Source: UBA10649 sp037130755 (GTDB taxonomy: Bacteria; Actinomycetota; Actinomycetes; S36-B12). Taken from it: a stretch of 11,252 nucleotides of DNA. The translations under genes were made by a program, and so were the position numbers. Of the stretch, positions 6,897 through 11,252 are shown in pieces. The stretch is from NCBI GenBank assembly GCA_037130755.1, contig JBAXSI010000072.1, positions 1 to 11,252 on the forward strand. Direction: 5' to 3'. The first letter of the stretch is position 1, and every line of letters starts with the position of its first letter. The notes under the pieces were generated by a model. The model saw only the letters and a program-made list of their open reading frames with translations, did not search any database and was not told where the DNA came from.

Positions 6897-6906
6897 GGGT
6901 TAACCC
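6897..6906. promoter_or_regulatory. Perfect 10-bp palindrome, possible operator of the deaminase operon
   Basis: GGGTTAACCC is perfectly self-complementary and unusually AT-centred for this DNA. It lies about 100 bp upstream of the deaminase start in the divergent 283-bp gap (6798-7080). That gap otherwise holds no gene, although GATTCGCGG occurs twice in it (6811-6819 and 6834-6842). A very weak minus-strand -10/-35 pair (TAGTTT at 6860-6865, TCGAAT at 6883-6888) lies between the palindrome and the start. A regulatory role is inferred only from position and symmetry. Confidence 0.35.
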
Positions 6907-6985
6907 TCGGGACACACGCGACATTGCAGCGAAGATGGACATCTGCTGTAGGGGCATCCCGACACCCATGACCTAACAACGGGCC

Positions 6986-7033
6986 GCAGTCTCTGGCAGT
7001 CTCGAGCCGAGACCAACCTCGACGAACCGAGGT
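6986..7033 (+). repeat. 10-bp-period tandem repeat and two adjacent inverted repeats upstream of the two-component genes
   Basis: GCAGTCTC occurs at 6986-6993 and again at 6996-7003, a 10-base period. The second copy runs into an inverted repeat GTCTCG-AGC-CGAGAC (6999-7013), which is followed by a second inverted repeat ACCTCG-ACGAAC-CGAGGT (7016-7033). The cluster ends about 47 bases before the sensor kinase ATG. One-helical-turn direct repeats are a usual layout for response-regulator binding, so this may be an autoregulatory site. Alternatively the stems may form in the 5' leader RNA. Confidence 0.45.
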
Positions 7034-7080
7034 GATTGCGAACGCGCAGGGGGCTCCGGAGCGGCAACGGCGGGAGACGC

Positions 7081-8874
7081 ATGAGCGGCGGACCGGGCTG
7101 GTGGCAGCGCCTCGGCGGTCGCTATGCCGTGAGCGTGCCGGCATGGCTGTTCACGCTGGTGGGCGGCACGGCGGCCGCGTTCTCGTGGATCCCCGACGGT
7201 CCGGACGTTCAACCCCTGGCATGGGTCGGCCTCAGTGTCTTGGCCCACGTGCTCCTTGGCGGCTTCCTCCTCCTGGCCTGGCTGACGTACCTCTCACCGC
7301 GACCGCGCCCGTCGCGGACACCGGCGCTCATCGCGACGCTCTTGGTCGCGGGTTGGGTTCGTGGTGCGTTTCTCGCAGTCGTCGGCGAGCGGCTCAACCT
7401 CGTGGACGACGGCGACGTGTTCGAGCGCGCCGCCGGCGCTGCCATTGCCTTCGCCGTCTGGTACAGCCTCGCGACGCTCATCGTCGACGGCTGGCGTGGG
7501 CATCGTGCCACCGTGGCGAGCCTTCAGGGCGAGATGCGGCGTGAGCAGGAGCTGGCCGACCGCGCCAGCACCATGCTGAGTGACTTCCGAAGCAGGGTGG
7601 TCGAGCAGACACAGGCCGCGCTCACGGCAGGCCTGCAGGAAGCGAGTGCCGCGAGCGGCGAGCCTGGAATGGCCGCTGATTCACTGCGCAGGACGGTCGA
7701 CGAGCTGATCAGGCCGCTGAGTCACGAGTTGGAGAAGCGCGCCATCGTCGATGCGGAACTGCTGGCCGAGACGGAGCATTCGCCTGAACTGCCGCGATTC
7801 CCACTGCTCGCCTACGTGTCCGGCATGTTCACCGTGCGTCCGTTCGCGCCACTGGTGACCGCAGCTGTGGTGATCGCGACTCCGCTGGTCGTCACGATGC
7901 ACGTGCTGGGCGCGGTGATCGGCGTGATCGCCGTGCTGCTGTCGGGAATCGTGGTGGGCCTGCTCCTCCGAGCGCTGCGGGCGCCCGTGATGAGGGCTGT
8001 TCCACGATGGTCACGGGTGCAGTCGGCGGCGGCCGTTCTCGCGTCGTGGCTTGCAGTCACCGTGGCGGTCGGCCTGCTCCTGGGGGCCTTGGTCAAGTTC
8101 TCGGGACGAACGCCGGACTCGTGGCTGCAGTCGGTCGGCCTGTCCGCGACGGGCTCGTCGCTGATCGTGATTCTGGTCCTGGCACTGACGACAATGGTCG
8201 CGGCGGCTGCGGAGGGCTCCGTCGAGCACGAGCTCCGTGTGGCACGAGACGAACTACGCAACGCCGTGCTGTCGGTCGAATGGGCGGCCGCCCGACTTCG
8301 CCAGCGTGCATGGAATGAGCAGCGGAGCTTCGGGCGGCTCTTGCACGGCACTGTGCAGGCGACGATGGTCGCGGCGGCGATCAAGATCCGGGATCAGTCT
8401 CCAGAGGAAGCCGCGGTGTCGATCGCGGTGCTCACCATTCGCCTCCAGTACGCACTCGGCGCGGGTGTGGAGACTCCATGGCGACGCGAGGTGGCCAACC
8501 TCTCCGACGTATGGGACGGCGCCATCCAACTCGAGGTCGTGGTCACGAAGCCGGCTGAGCTGGTCCTCGACGAGGACCCGCTTGCCGCGCACTCCCTCTT
8601 CCAGGTCCTGAGCGAGGGCGTCACCAACGCCGTTCGTCATGGCGATGCGAACTCGGTGCGGGTGACCGTCGAGGCGGATCCCTCCTATCTTGTGCTGACC
8701 GTCATGGATGACGGGATTCCCACACGCGACCGGGGCGAGGACGGCACGGGTGCGAAGGTCTACCGGGCAAATTGCGCTGACTGGCAGCTCACGTTCGACT
8801 CGACAACGATCCTTCGTGCGCGCATCGCGTTCGGCAGCGACACGATGCCGGTGTTCACCGGGACGCCAGCATGA
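7081..8874 (+). CDS. Membrane sensor histidine kinase with two four-helix membrane blocks
   Basis: This 597-residue protein appears to be the sensor of a two-component system. Four hydrophobic segments lie at about residues 17-36, 46-71, 81-101 and 117-137. A charged, helical, probably coiled-coil region follows at 142-238, and four more segments lie at about 255-275, 276-300, 314-338 and 357-377. A helix with the phosphoacceptor motif LLHGTVQ (His422) replaces the usual LHDxVG of HisKA_3 kinases. The ATPase domain shows the N box (SEGVTNAVRHG, 511-521), a G1 box (VMDDG, 541-545) and a GTG (555-557). The lid and the end of the ATPase domain are short. The start at ATG 7081 follows GGGAG by four bases; a TTG at 7036 would add 15 residues without a better site. 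It overlaps the response regulator by four bases (ATGA). The stimulus is unknown, and the multiple helices suggest sensing within the membrane. Confidence 0.88.
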   Translation: MSGGPGWWQRLGGRYAVSVPAWLFTLVGGTAAAFSWIPDGPDVQPLAWVGLSVLAHVLLGGFLLLAWLTYLSPRPRPSRTPALIATLLVAGWVRGAFLAVVGERLNLVDDGDVFERAAGAAIAFAVWYSLATLIVDGWRGHRATVASLQGEMRREQELADRASTMLSDFRSRVVEQTQAALTAGLQEASAASGEPGMAADSLRRTVDELIRPLSHELEKRAIVDAELLAETEHSPELPRFPLLAYVSGMFTVRPFAPLVTAAVVIATPLVVTMHVLGAVIGVIAVLLSGIVVGLLLRALRAPVMRAVPRWSRVQSAAAVLASWLAVTVAVGLLLGALVKFSGRTPDSWLQSVGLSATGSSLIVILVLALTTMVAAAAEGSVEHELRVARDELRNAVLSVEWAAARLRQRAWNEQRSFGRLLHGTVQATMVAAAIKIRDQSPEEAAVSIAVLTIRLQYALGAGVETPWRREVANLSDVWDGAIQLEVVVTKPAELVLDEDPLAAHSLFQVLSEGVTNAVRHGDANSVRVTVEADPSYLVLTVMDDGIPTRDRGEDGTGAKVYRANCADWQLTFDSTTILRARIAFGSDTMPVFTGTPA

Positions 8875-9542
8875 ACGGCGCTGACCGCACACGCCTCCTC
8901 CTGGTCGAGGACGAGGCAATGTCCCGCGCCTTCCTGACCGATCTGCTGCGGTCGGACGGCTACGTCGTCGAGGCGCATTCGACTGCCATGTCCGCATCGA
9001 AGTCCTTCGCGGCTTTCAAACCCGCCATCATCGTCACAGACATCGATCTACGCGACGGACCATCCGGCATCGACCTCGTGGTGGCCCTCAAGAAGCGCGA
9101 CCCGAACTTGCGGGTAGCCATCCTCTCCAACTACGCGATCGCGCCGGACCGGCGGCATGCTGCACTCGTCGACGCCGCCTACCTGAGCAAGCGTGACCTC
9201 AATGACCCCAGCGTGCTTTTGTCCATGCTGCGTGCGCTGCTCAATGACTCGCATTCTCGTGCGATGGATCCGCAGACGGCAGCTGGTTTGCTGGCCTCGT
9301 TGACGCCGTCTCAGGCGGAGGTCCTTCGGATGGTCGCGGCGGGGCTGACCAACGAGGAGATCGCTGCTCGTCGGTCGACGTCGGTGAAGTCCGTCGAGAG
9401 CATCATCCACCGCATCATGGCTGTGCTCGGCGTGGCCCAGGATCGCTCGATTAACACTCGCGTGATCGCCGCTCGGCTGTTCATCAGCGAGGCGGGGCAG
9501 CCGAGTTCGCCTGGAGTCAGACCCAGCGAGTCGCGCGGCTAA
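8871..9542 (+). CDS. LuxR/NarL-family response regulator
   Basis: The 223-residue protein has an N-terminal receiver domain (about residues 6-125). Its acidic pair is E13/D14 (LLVEDEA), the phosphoacceptor aspartate D57 is in VTDIDL, the switch residue is S86 (AILS), and the conserved lysine K107 is in YLSK. A linker leads to a LuxR-type helix-turn-helix at about 144-200 (LTPSQAEVLRMVAAGLTNEEI, then VKSVESIIHRIMAVLGV), which binds DNA as a dimer. The ATG overlaps the kinase stop as ATGA, so the two are translationally coupled and are cognate partners. The TAA stop overlaps, on the opposite strand, the TAG stop of the lyase gene. The repeat cluster at 6986-7033 is a candidate binding site. Other targets are not known. 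Confidence 0.93.
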   Translation: MNGADRTRLLLVEDEAMSRAFLTDLLRSDGYVVEAHSTAMSASKSFAAFKPAIIVTDIDLRDGPSGIDLVVALKKRDPNLRVAILSNYAIAPDRRHAALVDAAYLSKRDLNDPSVLLSMLRALLNDSHSRAMDPQTAAGLLASLTPSQAEVLRMVAAGLTNEEIAARRSTSVKSVESIIHRIMAVLGVAQDRSINTRVIAARLFISEAGQPSSPGVRPSESRG

Positions 9543-10480
9543 CTTCCGTCCAGGGCCGTGGCCACCCGCGATGAGGGCCGACGTCCGAGCGTGTGCGACA
9601 TCCAGCTCGAGGTGGCGACCAGGTCGTCGAGGTTGACGCCGGTGTCGATGCCAAGCCCGTCGAGCATCCACACGAGGTCCTCCGTGGCGAGATTGCCAGT
9701 GGCGGTGTCCGCATAGGGGCACCCGCCCAGCCCGCCCGTCGATGCGTCGACGGTGGTGACACCGCACTGGAGGGCGGCGAGGGTGTTGCTGAGCGCCTGG
9801 CCATACGTGTCGTGGAAGTGCACGCCTAGCTGATCGTGGCTGAGGCCGGCGTCGACGAGGCGGCTGATGAGGCTCTCGACCTGCCCGGGTGTGCCGACGC
9901 CGATGGTGTCGCCGAGGCTCAGTTCTCCGCAGCCGGCGTCCAGGAGAGCAAGACTCACGTCCACGACCTGGCTCGCAGCTACCGATCCCTCCCAGGGGTC
10001 GCCGAAGCACATGGAGATGTAGCCGCGAACAGGGAAGCCGAGTTCGGTTCCCGCTCGGATCACCGGTGCGAACATCTGCATCTGGTCGGCGAGCGACCTG
10101 CCTAGGTTGCGCTCCGCGAAGGAATCGGTGGCACTTGCGAACACGGCGATGTCGTTCGCTCCTGCCGTGACGGCCGCCTCGAGGCCACGCAGGTTGGGTA
10201 CGAGTACGGGGTAGCGAACGCCGTCCCTCCGCGTGACCTTCGTCAGCACCTCGTATCCGTCCGCGAGCTGTGGCACCCGGTCCGCCCGCACGAAGCTCGT
10301 TGTTTCGACGACCGGCAGACCGGCGGCCGCCAGCCGTTCGACGAACTCGATCTTCACCGGCGTGGGAACGATGGTGGACTCGTTCTGCAGTCCATCGCGA
10401 GGTCCCACCTCCCAGATGCGCACGCGGTCAGGAAGGTCGCCTCCTGTCACCGCGACGGGCAATCCCAAGCGGTCCTTCAC
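9539..10480 (-). CDS. Hydroxymethylglutaryl-CoA lyase (EC 4.1.3.4)
   Basis: The 313-residue TIM-barrel enzyme splits 3-hydroxy-3-methylglutaryl-CoA into acetyl-CoA and acetoacetate, the last step of leucine breakdown. Diagnostic stretches are EVGPRDGLQNE (24-34, with catalytic R28 and the metal ligand D29), ETTSFV (59-64), SLGDTIGVGTP (188-198), the metal-binding HFHDTYGQAL (H221, H223) and the active-site loop GGLGGCPYA, whose cysteine is C254, followed by TGNLATEDLVWML. Length fits the bacterial family. The start is GTG at 10480, giving a four-base GTGA overlap with the end of the CoA-transferase B gene, so translation is coupled. Its acetoacetate product is the substrate of the neighbouring CoA-transferase, which supports the assignment. 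Confidence 0.94.
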   Translation of the reverse strand: MKDRLGLPVAVTGGDLPDRVRIWEVGPRDGLQNESTIVPTPVKIEFVERLAAAGLPVVETTSFVRADRVPQLADGYEVLTKVTRRDGVRYPVLVPNLRGLEAAVTAGANDIAVFASATDSFAERNLGRSLADQMQMFAPVIRAGTELGFPVRGYISMCFGDPWEGSVAASQVVDVSLALLDAGCGELSLGDTIGVGTPGQVESLISRLVDAGLSHDQLGVHFHDTYGQALSNTLAALQCGVTTVDASTGGLGGCPYADTATGNLATEDLVWMLDGLGIDTGVNLDDLVATSSWMSHTLGRRPSSRVATALDGS

Positions 10481-11130
10481 GACGGGCGGCCGACACCGCG
10501 GTCGACCGACAGTGGGGCGCCGGTAGCCGCGACAACGTCGTCAATCGTGACGCCCGGCGCAGTCTCCACGAGAACGAGGCCGTCGAGCGTGACGTCGATG
10601 ACTGCCATGTCGGTGATGATCCGGTGCACGACGGCGCAGCCGGTCAGCGGTAGGTCGCATTCGGTGAGGATCTTGGGGCTGCCGTCCTTGGCAATGTGCT
10701 CCATCATCACGATGACGCGCTTGGCCCCGTGGACCAAGTCCATCGCGCCACCCATGCCCTTGACCATCTTGCCGGGGATCATCCAGTTGGCGAGGTCCCC
10801 GGTAGCGGATACCTGCATCGCACCCAGGATGGCCACGTCGATGTGCCCACCTCGGATCATGGCGAAACTGGTCGCCGAATCGAAGAACGATGCTCCGGGG
10901 ATGACGGTGACCGTCTCCTTTCCGGCATTGATGAGGTCGGCATCGACCGTCTCCTCCGTCGGGTAGGCACCCGTGCCGAGGATCCCGTTCTCGGACTGAA
11001 GCACGACGTGTACGCCCGCTGGCAGATGATTCGGGATGAGGGTCGGCAGTCCGATCCCAAGGTTCACGTACTGCCCGTCGGACAGTTCACGTGCGACCCG
11101 TGCCGCGAGCTCGTCTCGAGTCAGCGCCAT
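10477..11130 (-). CDS. scoB: 3-oxoacid (acetoacetate) CoA-transferase subunit B
   Basis: The 217-residue protein is a complete beta subunit of the two-subunit family I CoA-transferases. It contains the early motif YVNLGIGLPT (21-30), the catalytic glutamate E47 in SENGILGTG (46-54), the GGHIDVAILGAMQV segment (94-107) and GMGGAMDLVHGAKRVIV (125-141). The enzyme moves CoA from succinyl-CoA or acetyl-CoA to acetoacetate via a glutamyl-CoA thioester; which donor is used cannot be read from the sequence. ATG 11130 is preferred because GAAGG lies six bases before it, and its A is shared with the stop of subunit A (TGATG). A GTG one codon upstream (11133) is the alternative and would add one residue. 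The downstream lyase overlaps it by four bases. Confidence 0.93.
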   Translation of the reverse strand: MALTRDELAARVARELSDGQYVNLGIGLPTLIPNHLPAGVHVVLQSENGILGTGAYPTEETVDADLINAGKETVTVIPGASFFDSATSFAMIRGGHIDVAILGAMQVSATGDLANWMIPGKMVKGMGGAMDLVHGAKRVIVMMEHIAKDGSPKILTECDLPLTGCAVVHRIITDMAVIDVTLDGLVLVETAPGVTIDDVVAATGAPLSVDRGVGRPS

Positions 11131-11252
11131 CACTTGCCTTCCGTCACCGTGCGGCGCTCGATGCGCTTGTCCGCGGCCTGTTCGGGGGAGAGCTGAACGA
11201 CCCGTTGGACGAAGATCCCCGGGGTGTGGACGTTCTCCGGCGCGATCTCGCC
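11130..11252 (-). CDS. scoA: 3-oxoacid CoA-transferase subunit A, C-terminal fragment (cut by the window edge)
   Basis: The last 40 codons of a gene entering from the right edge can be read on the minus strand up to TGA at 11132-11130. They contain VHTPGIFVQRVVQL and, near the end, DKRIERRTV, which match the usual C-terminus of the alpha subunit of acetoacetate CoA-transferase (HTPG-x-F/Y-V, then EKRIE). The stop shares one base with the subunit B start, as expected for obligate partners of a heteromeric enzyme. The fragment is too short for a typical ORF search. Its identity rests on these motifs together with the adjacent subunit B. Confidence 0.88.
   Translation of the reverse strand, partial: GEIAPENVHTPGIFVQRVVQLSPEQAADKRIERRTVTEGK

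Noticed and set aside
8254..8997. 247-residue minus-strand frame opposite the kinase ATPase domain
   Set aside because: It is antisense to the kinase N and G boxes and the regulator start, with no motif of its own.
9048..10010. 320-residue minus-strand frame spanning the ends of the response regulator and the lyase
   Set aside because: It crosses two well-supported genes, is Arg/His/Pro-rich and has no domain; it is a GC-driven shadow.

Overview
The window is about 11.25 kb of very GC-rich, densely coded DNA. Gene content and style point to an actinobacterium: secreted-type fibronectin III repeats with paired cysteines, a histidine kinase with an LHGTVQ phosphorylation motif, GTG starts, stop/start overlaps and little intergenic space. 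The genus cannot be fixed from this sequence; a Nocardioides-like or related soil lineage would fit. I see no tRNA, rRNA, CRISPR array, transposase or phage gene. This looks like ordinary chromosome carrying several short operons.

Layout, left to right. (1) Positions 3-2456, plus strand: a multi-domain fibronectin type III protein, open at the 5' edge, with eight repeats visible. (2) 2463-3434, minus: a zinc-free MDR/quinone-oxidoreductase-type dehydrogenase. It is transcribed away from (3) 3561-4220ish, plus: a TetR-family repressor. The 126-bp gap between them holds a clear CTTACG-T-CGTAAG operator-like palindrome and an extra half site, so the repressor probably controls both genes. (4) A strong hairpin at 4254-4286 separates the tetR end from a minus-strand operon. 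In transcription order that operon is an amidohydrolase closely resembling 8-oxoguanine deaminase (5388-6797, GTG start), a tandem ABM-domain protein with three membrane segments (4417-5382), and a 33-residue single-pass membrane peptide (4301-4402) with a textbook ribosome binding site. (5) After a 283-bp gap with palindromes and a 10-bp tandem repeat comes a plus-strand two-component system: an eight-membrane-segment sensor kinase (7081-8874) overlapping by ATGA with a LuxR-type response regulator (8871-9542). (6) The stop codon of the regulator overlaps the stop of a convergent minus-strand operon. That operon holds the 3' end of CoA-transferase subunit A (11130-11252), subunit B (10477-11130) and hydroxymethylglutaryl-CoA lyase (9539-10480).

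How the parts work together. The right-hand operon is the ketone-body end of leucine-type catabolism: the lyase releases acetoacetate and acetyl-CoA, and the CoA-transferase reactivates acetoacetate. The TetR/MDR pair is a typical ligand-induced detoxification or redox module. The least understood unit is the deaminase - membrane ABM - micropeptide operon. The deaminase has a well-known relative, but the tandem ABM membrane protein and the micropeptide have no function I can assign, and their tight coupling suggests one membrane-associated process.
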